Shown piece after piece: positions 27,368 to 36,171 of a DNA stretch of 64,000 nt (its first letter is position 1; every line of letters begins with the position of its first letter). The DNA comes from Paucibacter sp. KBW04 (GTDB taxonomy: Bacteria; Pseudomonadota; Gammaproteobacteria; Burkholderiales; Burkholderiaceae_C). The stretch spans positions 186,001 to 250,000 of the forward strand of contig NZ_QAJN01000014.1 in the NCBI RefSeq assembly GCF_003852425.1. The letters run 5' to 3'. A model generated the notes under the pieces. The model worked only from the letters and a program-made list of their open reading frames with translations, was not told the origin of the DNA and ran no database searches. Position numbers and translations under genes: made by a program.

Positions 27368-28093
27368 ATGGACCGCATGATTTACCTCTCGATGGCCGGG
27401 GCCAAGGCCTCGATGCAGCGACAGGACGTGCTGGCCAACAATCTGGCCAATGTCTCGACCAATGGCTTTCGGGCCGAGCTGCAAGCCTTTCGCGCCGTGC
27501 CCGTACAAGGCAGCGGCGCCAGCACCCGCGCCTATGCCTTGGAGACCACCACCGGCTACAACCCGGATGGCGGCGTCATCCAGTCCACCGGCCGCAATCT
27601 CGATGTGGCCATGAAGGGCAATGCCTGGCTGTCGGTGCAAGGGCTGGACGGCACCGAGGCCTACACCCGCGCGGGCGCCCTGGACGTCAGCTCCGAGGGC
27701 CTGCTGGTGATGCGCAACGGATTGCAAGTCCTGGGTGATGGCGGGCCCATCAATGTGCCACCCAATGCCGAGCTGAGCATCGCCGGTGACGGCACCGTCA
27801 CCGCCACGCCGCCCAATGGCAAACCGACCGCGATCGGCAGGCTCAAGCTGGTCACGCCAGAAGCACCGCTGACCCGCGGCACCGACGGACTCTTCCGCGC
27901 CGCCGACGGTGACCTGCCCGCCGACGCCGCGGCGCGCTTGCAAGACGGCGCGCTGGAAGGCTCCAACGTCAGCCCGGTGGAGACCATGGTCAGCATGATT
28001 GCCGCGGCCCGCCAATTCGAACAGCAGATGAAGCTCTTGCAGATCGCCCAGACCCAAGGTCAGCAGTCCGCCAAGCTGCTCGGCACCAGTTAG
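27368..28093 (+). CDS. flgF: Flagellar rod protein FlgF
   Basis: Proximal rod protein, 241 residues. MDRMIYLSMAGAKASMQRQD is the typical FlgF start, followed by NNLANVSTNGFRAEL. The C terminus has SPVETMVSMIAAARQFEQQM. It lies 37 bp after flgE. Confidence 0.96.
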   Translation: MDRMIYLSMAGAKASMQRQDVLANNLANVSTNGFRAELQAFRAVPVQGSGASTRAYALETTTGYNPDGGVIQSTGRNLDVAMKGNAWLSVQGLDGTEAYTRAGALDVSSEGLLVMRNGLQVLGDGGPINVPPNAELSIAGDGTVTATPPNGKPTAIGRLKLVTPEAPLTRGTDGLFRAADGDLPADAAARLQDGALEGSNVSPVETMVSMIAAARQFEQQMKLLQIAQTQGQQSAKLLGTS

Positions 28094-28114
28094 ACCTTTT
28101 CATAGGAACCCACC

Positions 28115-28897
28115 ATGATCCGCTCACTCTGGATTGCCAAGACCGGCATGGAGGCCCAGCAAACCCAGCTGGACACCATCTCCCACAATCTGGCCAATGT
28201 CGGCACCAATGGCTTCAAACGCTCGCACGCGGTGTTTGAAGACCTGATCTACCAAAACCTGCGCCAAAGCGGCGCCAACAGCACCGAGCAAACGCAGTTG
28301 CCCACCGGCTTGCAACTGGGCCTGGGTGTGCGCCCCGTGGCCACCTCGCGCATCTACAGCCAGGGCAATCTGCAGCAGACCACCAACAACCTCGATCTGG
28401 CCATCAAGGGCAATGGTTTCTTCCAGGTGCAGATGCCCGATGGCACGACGGCCTATACCCGCGACGGCTCCTTCCAGCTCGATGCCAATGGCCAGATGGT
28501 GACCAACAATGGCTACACCCTCTTGCCGGGCATCACCGTGCCCAGCAATGCCACCAGCGTCACGATTGGCAATGACGGCACGGTCAGCATCACCGTGCCC
28601 GGCCAGACGACACCACAAACCTTGGGCCAAATTCAGCTGGCCAACTTCGTCAATCCGGCCGGCCTGGACCCCAAGGGCCAGAACCTGTTTGCCGAGACCG
28701 CCTCCTCCGGCACGCCCAATGCCGGCGCACCCAACGCCAATGGCCTGGGCGCCTTGCAGCAAGGCTATGTGGAAACCTCCAACGTCAATGTGGTGGAGGA
28801 GTTGGTCGCCATGATCCAGACCCAGCGCGCCTACGAGCTCAACTCCAAGGCGGTGCAGACCTCCGACCAAATGCTGCAAAAGCTGGCGCAGATCTAA
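28115..28897 (+). CDS. flgG: Flagellar distal rod protein FlgG
   Basis: Distal rod subunit, 260 residues, the usual length. [20 protein letters not shown] is the standard FlgG start. [20 protein letters not shown], the [19 protein letters not shown] core and the C-terminal [19 protein letters not shown] are all present. Confidence 0.98.
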   Translation: MIRSLWIAKTGMEAQQTQLDTISHNLANVGTNGFKRSHAVFEDLIYQNLRQSGANSTEQTQLPTGLQLGLGVRPVATSRIYSQGNLQQTTNNLDLAIKGNGFFQVQMPDGTTAYTRDGSFQLDANGQMVTNNGYTLLPGITVPSNATSVTIGNDGTVSITVPGQTTPQTLGQIQLANFVNPAGLDPKGQNLFAETASSGTPNAGAPNANGLGALQQGYVETSNVNVVEELVAMIQTQRAYELNSKAVQTSDQMLQKLAQI

Positions 28898-28916
28898 GCG
28901 CCGAGTGAGGCAAGCC

Positions 28917-29603
28917 ATGACAAAACTCAAAGCCATTCCTCTGCTGCTCCTCGCCCCGCTGGCGCTAACCCTGAGCGGCTGCGGCGCGCTCTACCCGCAA
29001 CAGCATGTGGAGTTGCAGCACACCCCGGTGGTCAATCTGCCGCCCCTACCCACCCAGGCCCCGGCCAACGGCTCCATCTACCAGGCGGCCAGCTATCGGC
29101 CCTTGTTCGAGGACCACCGCGCCCGCCTGGTGGGCGACACCTTGACGGTTCAAATCGTCGAGAAGGTCTCGGCCAGCCAGTCCTCCACCAGCACCCTGGA
29201 CAAGAGCGGCTCGCTGTCCGCGGGCGTCAGCGCCATCCCCTTCGTCAGCCCCGGCGCTTTTGCGCGGTCCACGGCAACCGGCAGTTCGGCCATCAAGTCA
29301 GAAGGCAAGGGAGCCAATGAGAACACCAATGACTTCTCCGGCAGCATCACCGCCGTGGTCACGGCCGTGCTGCCCAACGGGCACCTGATGATCTCGGGCG
29401 AAAAACAGATCGGCGTCAATCACAACGTCGATGTGCTGCGCTTCTCAGGCCAGGTGGACCCGCGCGCCATCGCACAGGGCAATGTGGTGCCCTCGGCCTC
29501 GGTGGCGAATGTGCGCATCGAGCAGCGCGGCCGCGGCCCGACTTCCGATGCCCACGGAATAGGCTGGTTGTCCCGCTTCTTTTTGAACCTTTCGCCGACT
29601 TAA
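28917..29603 (+). CDS. flgH: Flagellar L-ring lipoprotein FlgH
   Basis: Outer-membrane L-ring subunit, 228 residues. A lipoprotein signal ends in LTLSGCG with the lipidated Cys at residue 22. YRPLFEDHRARLVGDTLTVQ and the ISGEKQIGVNHNVDVLRFSG box are family signatures. ATG 28917 has GAGG upstream; the frame opens 12 bases earlier. Confidence 0.96.
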   Translation: MTKLKAIPLLLLAPLALTLSGCGALYPQQHVELQHTPVVNLPPLPTQAPANGSIYQAASYRPLFEDHRARLVGDTLTVQIVEKVSASQSSTSTLDKSGSLSAGVSAIPFVSPGAFARSTATGSSAIKSEGKGANENTNDFSGSITAVVTAVLPNGHLMISGEKQIGVNHNVDVLRFSGQVDPRAIAQGNVVPSASVANVRIEQRGRGPTSDAHGIGWLSRFFLNLSPT

Positions 29604-29646
29604 GTTTGCCCAGAATCGGTCGTGAGAGTCCCTCTTCACGACCATC

Positions 29647-30789
29647 ATGCAAACCTCCTCAAAAACCCAGCCTTTTTACAGCCTCGGCCACTGCTTCGTC
29701 CTGCTGTGCGCCCTGTTCGGCTGGCTGGGCTTGAGCACCGACGCTCTCGCCGCTCGCATCAAGGAAGTCGCCGCCGTGCAAGGCGTGCGCAGCAACTCCT
29801 TGACCGGCTATGGTCTGGTGGTGGGCCTGGACGGCACCGGCGACCAGACCACCCAAGCCCCCTACACCGGCCAAAGCTTGGCCGCCATGCTGCAGCAGTT
29901 TGGCGTCATCCTGCCGCCCGGCGTGACCATGCAGCCGCGCAATATCGCGGCCGTGATGGTGACGGCCTCCCTGCCCCCCTTCGCCCAGCCCGGCCAGCCG
30001 CTGGACATCAACGTTTCCTCGGTCGGCAATGCCAAGAGCCTGCGTGGCGGCACCCTGATCGCCACCCCGCTGCGAGGTGCCGATGGCCAGGTCTACGCCA
30101 TGGCCCAGGGCAATCTGATCGTCGGCGGTGCAGGCGCCGCTGCCGGTGGCGCCAAGGTGCAGATCAACCATCTCTCGGCCGGCCGCATCCCCGGCGGCGC
30201 CACGGTGGAGCGCTCGGTGCCCACCCCACTGCAGAACAGCGAATTCGTCCAACTGGATCTGAACGCCAGCGACTACAACACCGCCCGTGCCGTCGCTGCT
30301 GCCATCAACAAGGCCAAGGGCGCAGGCCTGGCCCAGGCGGTGGACGGCCGTGTCGTGCGCGTGCGCGCGCCCAGCAACCCGGATGAGCGGGTCAATTTCC
30401 TGGCCGATATGGAGAACCTGACGCTGGAGTTGAGCGCACCCGCCGCCCGCATCGTCATCAACGCCCGCACCGGCTCGGTGGTGATGAATCAAGCCGTCAC
30501 GCTGGCCGCATGCGCGGTGGCGCATGGCAATCTGTCCGTCACCATCAGCTCCACCCCCCAGGTCAGCCAGCCCAATGCCTTGTCGGGCGGCCAGACCACG
30601 GTGACCGAAAAGACCGACATCACGATCAAGCAAGACCCCGGCTCGCTGATCCAGCTGCCGGCCGGCGCCCGCCTGGCCGATGTGGTGAAAGCGCTCAACT
30701 CCCTGGGCGCCACACCGCAAGATCTGCTGGCGATTCTGCAAGCGATGAAGAGCGCCGGCGCCCTCAACGCTGAGCTGGAGGTGATTTGA
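29647..30789 (+). CDS. flgI: Flagellar P-ring protein FlgI
   Basis: Periplasmic P-ring subunit, 380 residues. The Sec signal peptide ends near LSTDALA (about residue 35). The mature start RIKEVAAVQGVRSNSLTGYG and YGLVVGLDGTGDQTTQAPYT are almost invariant in the family. Assembly needs FlgA. Confidence 0.97.
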   Translation: MQTSSKTQPFYSLGHCFVLLCALFGWLGLSTDALAARIKEVAAVQGVRSNSLTGYGLVVGLDGTGDQTTQAPYTGQSLAAMLQQFGVILPPGVTMQPRNIAAVMVTASLPPFAQPGQPLDINVSSVGNAKSLRGGTLIATPLRGADGQVYAMAQGNLIVGGAGAAAGGAKVQINHLSAGRIPGGATVERSVPTPLQNSEFVQLDLNASDYNTARAVAAAINKAKGAGLAQAVDGRVVRVRAPSNPDERVNFLADMENLTLELSAPAARIVINARTGSVVMNQAVTLAACAVAHGNLSVTISSTPQVSQPNALSGGQTTVTEKTDITIKQDPGSLIQLPAGARLADVVKALNSLGATPQDLLAILQAMKSAGALNAELEVI

Positions 30790-30790
30790 A

Positions 30791-31702
30791 ATGGGCATCT
30801 CACCCAGCACCATGAACAGCATGAGCGCCAGCCTGAGCAGCAGCCTCAAGAGCAATCTGAGCAGCAGCAACGCCAGTGTCGGCACCGACAACCGCTCCAT
30901 CGAGGCCTTGCGCGCCGCTGCCGCACGCGACCCCAAGTCCAGCATCCGCGAGACGGCCAAGCAATTCGAATCGCTCTTCATGCAAGAGGTGATGAAGAGC
31001 ATGCGCGCCTCCACCCTGGCCTCCGGCATGCTGGACAACCCCGGCTCGCAACTGGGCACCGAGATGCTGGACACCCAGTTTGCCGGCAAGATGACCGGCC
31101 TGCCGGGCGGCCTGTCCGACGCCATCCAGCGTCAGCTGCAGCGCCAGATGGGCATCAGCGAAAAAGGCGATGCCGCCAAGACCTTGCAGCCCCTGCCGGC
31201 CCTGGCCAAGAAGGGCATCGCGCCCCATGTGCAGAGCTTTATCCAGAAGCACGATGGCGCGGCCAAGGCCGCCGAGGCTGCCACCGGCATCCCCGCCAGC
31301 TTTATGCTCGCCCAGGCCGCTCACGAGTCGGGCTGGGGCCGCCGCGAGATCACGGCCAAGGACGGCACGCCCTCGCACAATGTCTTCGGCATCAAGGCCA
31401 CGCCGGGCTGGACCGGCAAGGTCGCCGAGGTGCAGACCACCGAATTCATCGACGGCAAAGCCACCAAGGTCACGGCCAAGTTCCGCGCCTACGACAACTA
31501 CCAGGACGCCTTCAAGGACTATGCCAAGCTGATCGGCAACAACGACCGCTACCGCAATGTGGTGGCGCAGGCGCAAAACGGCAGCGCCGAAGGCTTTGCC
31601 CGCGGCCTGCAAAAAGCCGGCTATGCCACCGACCCCGAGTACGCCGACAAGCTGGCCCGGGTCATCAACACCACGGTGCGTGTGCAACGCGCCATGGCTT
31701 GA
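30791..31702 (+). CDS. flgJ: Flagellar rod assembly protein / muramidase FlgJ
   Basis: Bifunctional rod cap and peptidoglycan hydrolase, 303 residues. The N-terminal rod-binding domain is at about residues 50-115 (AKQFESLFMQEVMKSMR, LDTQFAGKMTGLPGGLSDAI). The C-terminal GH73-type glucosaminidase domain is at about 150-300, with the catalytic Glu in AAHESGWGRREI. It starts one base after the flgI stop. Confidence 0.96.
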   Translation: MGISPSTMNSMSASLSSSLKSNLSSSNASVGTDNRSIEALRAAAARDPKSSIRETAKQFESLFMQEVMKSMRASTLASGMLDNPGSQLGTEMLDTQFAGKMTGLPGGLSDAIQRQLQRQMGISEKGDAAKTLQPLPALAKKGIAPHVQSFIQKHDGAAKAAEAATGIPASFMLAQAAHESGWGRREITAKDGTPSHNVFGIKATPGWTGKVAEVQTTEFIDGKATKVTAKFRAYDNYQDAFKDYAKLIGNNDRYRNVVAQAQNGSAEGFARGLQKAGYATDPEYADKLARVINTTVRVQRAMA

Positions 31703-31728
31703 CACCACAGCACTAGGGAGCTTGCAGC

Positions 31729-33726
31729 ATGGGCGCATTGCTATCCATCGGTATCCGAGCGATGTTCGCAAACCAGGCGGCCTTGCAGACCGTGGGGCAG
31801 AACATCGCCAATGCCAATACACCGGGCTACTCCCGCCAGTCCGTGGTGCTGACCACGCCCGACGGCCAGTACACCGGCTCGGGCTATTTCGGCAAGGGTG
31901 TGGCGGTGCAGACGGTGGAGCGCTCCTACAACGCCTTCCTGACCAAGAACGCCTCGGCCACCCAGGCCACGGCCTATATGGACTCCACCCGCGCGGCCTC
32001 CTTGGCCCAGCTGGAAAAACTCTTCCCGCCCGGCGAACAAGGCATTGGCAATGCCGCGGGCCAGTTCCTCAACGCCATGGTCGATGTGGCCAGCCGCCCC
32101 GGTGACCCTTCGGCCCGCCAGGTGGTGCTGGGTCGCGCGGGCGAGTTGGCCGCGCGCTTTTCCAGCGCCGGCCAGCAGCTGGTGGACATGCAGGCCGGCG
32201 TGGTCAGCGATCTGCGCGCCAATGTGGATGTGGTCAATCAGATCACCCAACAAATCGCCGCCGCTAACGACCAAGTCGCTCGGGCCAATGGCTCGGGTCA
32301 CACGCCCAATGACTTGCTGGACAAGCGGGACGAGCTGATCGCCAATCTGAGCCAGTACATCCAGGTCACCACCCTGCCCGCGACCGACGGCACGGTCGGC
32401 GTCTTCATCGGTGGCGGCCAGCGCCTGGTACTGGGCAACAATGCCCAGACCTTGTCGGTCACGCCCGACCCTTACGACAGCAACCGTGCCCAGGTCAGCA
32501 TCAACGAATCCAACGGCAGCCGGCCGCTGGACACCAGCGTCCTGACCGGCGGCTCCATCACCGCCTTGCTGCAGTACCAAAACGTTGACCTGCAGGATGC
32601 TAAGAATCTGCTGGGCCAGATGGCGGCGGCCTTCTCTGCCCGAGTGAACGACCAACAAGCCCTGGGCCTGGACCAGTCCAATCCGCCCGGCAAAGGTCCA
32701 CCTATTTTCACGGTGGGTGCACCGCGCAGCTTGCCGGCCGCCAGCAATCAGCGCAATGCGGACGGCAGCTTCGCCGTCAATGTGGGCATCACCATCAGCA
32801 ACCCCAAGCAATTGCAGGCCAGCTCCTACAAGCTGCAGGCCGATCCTGCGGGCACGCCCGGCTCCTATCAGATCACCCGTCTGAGCGATGGCCTGGTGCG
32901 CACCGTGGCCGAGGGCGACACCATCGATGGCTTCACCTTCAGCATGGGCGGCGCCACGCCGGCCCCGGGCGACTCCTTCTTGCTGGAGCCCGTCAGCCAG
33001 GCCGCCACCAATATGAAGCGCTCGCTGGACCAAGCCACCGGCATTGCCGCGGCCTCGCCGCTGACGGCCCGCACCGAGGTCAGCAACAAGGGCTCGGTGA
33101 CGGTGGACTCCATGTACGCCGTCAACAGCAAGGTGGACCCCGGCAACGCCCCCATCAAGATCGCCTTTGGCGAGGCCGATCCGGCCGACGCCAGCAAAGT
33201 GCTCTACACCCTGACCCTGGCCGACGGCAGCGTCTACAACGGCTCCTGGAAGGCCGGCCAGCCGATTGGCAATGAACCCAACGCCAGCCCGCCCATCGAC
33301 CTGGGCTTTGAGCTCAGGCTCAACGGCGTGCCGCGCAAAGACGACCAGGTCACGGTGGAAGCCACCAAGTTCACCAATGCCAATAACGGCAATGCCAAGG
33401 CCTTTCTGAACATTCAGACCGAAACCTTTGTCGGCCAGCGCCTGCAGGCCGATGGCAGCCTCGCCCAAGGCAGCACCATCAACGACGCCTACGCCTCGGC
33501 CATGAGCGATATCGGCTCGCGGGTGCAAGGGGCCACCTATCTCTCCAGCGTTTCCACCAGCGTGGCGGCCAATGCCGAGGCCGAGCGCAGCGGCCAGGCC
33601 GGCGTCAATCTGGACGAGGAAGCCTCGCGCCTGATGCAGTATCAGCAGGGCTACCAAGCGGCCGCCAAGGTCTTGCAAGCCGCCCAATCCATCTTTGACG
33701 AGCTGCTCAAGATAGCAGCGCGATAA
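31729..33726 (+). CDS. flgK: Flagellar hook-filament junction protein FlgK (HAP1)
   Basis: Hook-associated protein 1, 665 residues. The N-terminal QNIANANTPGYSRQSVVL motif, the LLDKRDELIANLSQYI box near residues 200-215 and the C-terminal NLDEEASRLMQYQQGYQAAA are characteristic. Longer than the E. coli protein (about 550) because of an enlarged central variable region. Exported with FlgN as chaperone. Confidence 0.97.
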   Translation: MGALLSIGIRAMFANQAALQTVGQNIANANTPGYSRQSVVLTTPDGQYTGSGYFGKGVAVQTVERSYNAFLTKNASATQATAYMDSTRAASLAQLEKLFPPGEQGIGNAAGQFLNAMVDVASRPGDPSARQVVLGRAGELAARFSSAGQQLVDMQAGVVSDLRANVDVVNQITQQIAAANDQVARANGSGHTPNDLLDKRDELIANLSQYIQVTTLPATDGTVGVFIGGGQRLVLGNNAQTLSVTPDPYDSNRAQVSINESNGSRPLDTSVLTGGSITALLQYQNVDLQDAKNLLGQMAAAFSARVNDQQALGLDQSNPPGKGPPIFTVGAPRSLPAASNQRNADGSFAVNVGITISNPKQLQASSYKLQADPAGTPGSYQITRLSDGLVRTVAEGDTIDGFTFSMGGATPAPGDSFLLEPVSQAATNMKRSLDQATGIAAASPLTARTEVSNKGSVTVDSMYAVNSKVDPGNAPIKIAFGEADPADASKVLYTLTLADGSVYNGSWKAGQPIGNEPNASPPIDLGFELRLNGVPRKDDQVTVEATKFTNANNGNAKAFLNIQTETFVGQRLQADGSLAQGSTINDAYASAMSDIGSRVQGATYLSSVSTSVAANAEAERSGQAGVNLDEEASRLMQYQQGYQAAAKVLQAAQSIFDELLKIAAR

Positions 33727-33738
33727 GGAGTCGCCACC

Positions 33739-34953
33739 ATGCGCCTGTCCACCGCCAATACCTTCAACGCCTCCATCGCCAACCTCCAGCAGCGCCAGCA
33801 AAAGCTGCAGGAAGCGCAGCAGCAACTCACCTCGGGCAAGAAGATCGCTTCGGCCAGCGACGACCCCACCGGCGCAGCCCGGGCGGAGCGCGCCCTGGTC
33901 TCCATCGGCCGGGTGGACGCCAACCAGCGCGCCCTGGAAGCCAGCCGCAACAGCATGACCTTGAGCGAGTCGGCCTTGGGCGACGCCAACGAGTTGCTGC
34001 AGCAGATGCGCGAGGCCATGATCTCCGCGGGCAATGCCAGTTATAGCGATGCCGAGCGCGCCGGCATCGCCAACAAAATTGCCGGCTTGCGTGACCAACT
34101 GCTGTCCATCGCCAACCGCCCCGATGGCTCGGGCGGCTATCTGTTTTCCGGCCAGGGCTCGGCCAACCCGCCGTTTCTGGATCAAAACGGTGGCGTGGCT
34201 TTCACCGGCGTCCCCGGCTCGATACAGACCGGCAATATGGACAACTTCCCGATCTCCCTCGATGGCGAGCAGGCCTGGATGCAGGCCGCCACCGGCAATG
34301 GCAGCTTCGAAACCCTGGCCTTGCCAAACAGCCTCAGTTCGGCAGCGGCCAAGGGCTGGATCGACACCGGCCGGGTCTCCGACCCCAGCGCCCTGACCGG
34401 CCACAACTACAACATCACCGTGAACGGCAGCCCTCCGCTGCAGACCTACAACGTCACCGACAACGATCTGGGCGGCACCGTGGTCAAGAGCGACAGCTTC
34501 AAGCCCGGTCAAGCCATCACCTTCGACGGCATGAGCATGACCATCTCCGGCGCCCCGGTGGATGGCGATCAGTTCCAGATCAAGCCCTCCACCAACACCT
34601 TGAAGGTGTTTGATGTGGTCGACCGCACCGTGGCCGAGCTGCGCACCCCCTTGCGCGGCCAGGCACAAATCTCGCAAAGCAACTCGGGCCGCATCCGCGA
34701 CCTCGATGCGGTGATGGGAAATTTACAAAATGTGCGCAGCCAGGTCGGCGAACGCATGAACAATCTGGATGGCACCGAATCGCGCATGGCGGCGCTGAAG
34801 CAGTACAGCAAATCCGAGCAGTCGGCCGCCGAGGACCTGGACATGACCCAGGGCATCTCCGATTTCCAGAACCAGCAAACCGGCTACGACACGGCGCTGA
34901 AAACCTATGCCATGGTGCAGCGCATGACTTTGTTCCAATACATCAACGTTTGA
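33739..34953 (+). CDS. flgL: Flagellar hook-filament junction protein FlgL (HAP3)
   Basis: Hook-associated protein 3, 404 residues. The flagellin-like N-terminal coiled coil (LQQRQQKLQEAQQQLTSGKK), LLSIANRPDGSGGYLFSGQG and the C-terminal coiled coil (MRSQVGERMNN-type region near residue 335) identify it. Last canonical gene of the flg operon. Confidence 0.96.
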   Translation: MRLSTANTFNASIANLQQRQQKLQEAQQQLTSGKKIASASDDPTGAARAERALVSIGRVDANQRALEASRNSMTLSESALGDANELLQQMREAMISAGNASYSDAERAGIANKIAGLRDQLLSIANRPDGSGGYLFSGQGSANPPFLDQNGGVAFTGVPGSIQTGNMDNFPISLDGEQAWMQAATGNGSFETLALPNSLSSAAAKGWIDTGRVSDPSALTGHNYNITVNGSPPLQTYNVTDNDLGGTVVKSDSFKPGQAITFDGMSMTISGAPVDGDQFQIKPSTNTLKVFDVVDRTVAELRTPLRGQAQISQSNSGRIRDLDAVMGNLQNVRSQVGERMNNLDGTESRMAALKQYSKSEQSAAEDLDMTQGISDFQNQQTGYDTALKTYAMVQRMTLFQYINV

Positions 34954-34972
34954 TTTCTCTGAACCCGGCCCC

Positions 34973-36163
34973 ATGAATTACTCTGTTTTGGGCGCAGTCG
35001 CGCTCGGCTTCGCCCCCTTGATCGACCGTCAGCGCATGGTGACGGCGACTCAGCTGACCCTGATGCCGCTGCGCCCCGACGCCCGGCTGGACAGCGCCGA
35101 GGTGCTGGCCGCCGTGGCCGAGGTCTGGCCCGCCGCGGGCGGCGGCCAGCTCATCCTCAATGTGCTCAGCGAGCCCCTTTTGCGCGAGCTGCTGCAGGCA
35201 GCGCCGCCCGCCCACATCTGGCTGGAAGTGCCCAGCTTCATGGCCGCCGACCCGGCCTTGGGTGAAGCCCTGGCGGGGCTGAAACAAGCAGGCAATCGTC
35301 TGGTGCTGAAAGGCCTGCCCTCGCAAGCCCTAACGCCGGAGCTGAACGCCAGCTTCAAGAATGCCTTGCTGGAGCTGGACGAACACAGCCGTGGCGCCGC
35401 CACCCACAGCCTGCCCAAGCTGCCGCTCTTGCTCGGCGGTGTGCGCAGCGCCGAGGACATTGACGCCGCGTTCAAGCGCAATGCCGAGGGCGTCATTGGC
35501 TGGCCCATGCAAGGCGCGTTCGAGCCCCAGCCGGGCGCCGGCAAGAACGAGATTCAGGCCGATCTGCAGGTCATCGTCGAGCTGATGTCACGCGTCGACC
35601 AAGACGAGGACATCGAGCGCCTGGAACAAACCCTCAAGCGCGACCCCAGCCTGGCCTTCAAGCTGCTGCGCTACCTCAATTCAGCCGCCTTTGGCTTGCC
35701 GGTCGAGGTCTCCTCCTTCCGCCACGCCATCATGCTGCTGGGTTACCCGCGCCTGAAGCGCTGGCTGGCCCTCTTGCTGACGACGGCCAGCAAGGACCAC
35801 AGCATGCGCCCCATCATGTTCGCCGCCCTGCGCCGCGGCCTCTTGATGGAAGAGCTGGCCAAGAGCATGAGCGACAGCGAGCTGCGCGACGAGATGTTCA
35901 TCTGCGGCCTGTTCTCCCTGCTGGACCATATGCTCAAGCAGCCCTTCACCAAGCTGCTGCAATCCATCCCCATGCCCGAGCGCGTGCGCCAGGCCTTGGT
36001 GGACGAGTCCGGCCCCTATCAGCCCTATCTGGAACTGGTGCGCGCCATCGAGCAGTCCTCGGTCTATGACTACCGCGCCGCCGCCGAAGGCCTGATGTTG
36101 GGTGCAGAAGAAATCAATCAGTGCATCTTGCGGGCCCTGTCCAAGGCTGCCCAGCTCGAGTGA
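34973..36163 (+). CDS. HDOD-domain signalling protein with degenerate EAL-like N terminus
   Basis: 396-residue protein of the YuxH-like type. The N-terminal about 185 residues follow an EAL-domain fold pattern but show no E-A-L, N, D or K catalytic residues, so no c-di-GMP hydrolysis is expected. The C-terminal HDOD domain (about 195-390) is clear from LEQTLKRDPSLAFKLLRYLN, SFRHAIMLLGYPRLKRWL and the FICGLFSLLDHML stretch. It lacks a catalytic HD pair, as normal for HDOD. It starts 19 bp after flgL and is probably on the same transcript; a role in coupling flagellar output to signalling is inference. Confidence 0.88.
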   Translation: MNYSVLGAVALGFAPLIDRQRMVTATQLTLMPLRPDARLDSAEVLAAVAEVWPAAGGGQLILNVLSEPLLRELLQAAPPAHIWLEVPSFMAADPALGEALAGLKQAGNRLVLKGLPSQALTPELNASFKNALLELDEHSRGAATHSLPKLPLLLGGVRSAEDIDAAFKRNAEGVIGWPMQGAFEPQPGAGKNEIQADLQVIVELMSRVDQDEDIERLEQTLKRDPSLAFKLLRYLNSAAFGLPVEVSSFRHAIMLLGYPRLKRWLALLLTTASKDHSMRPIMFAALRRGLLMEELAKSMSDSELRDEMFICGLFSLLDHMLKQPFTKLLQSIPMPERVRQALVDESGPYQPYLELVRAIEQSSVYDYRAAAEGLMLGAEEINQCILRALSKAAQLE

Positions 36164-36171
36164 GATCCAGC

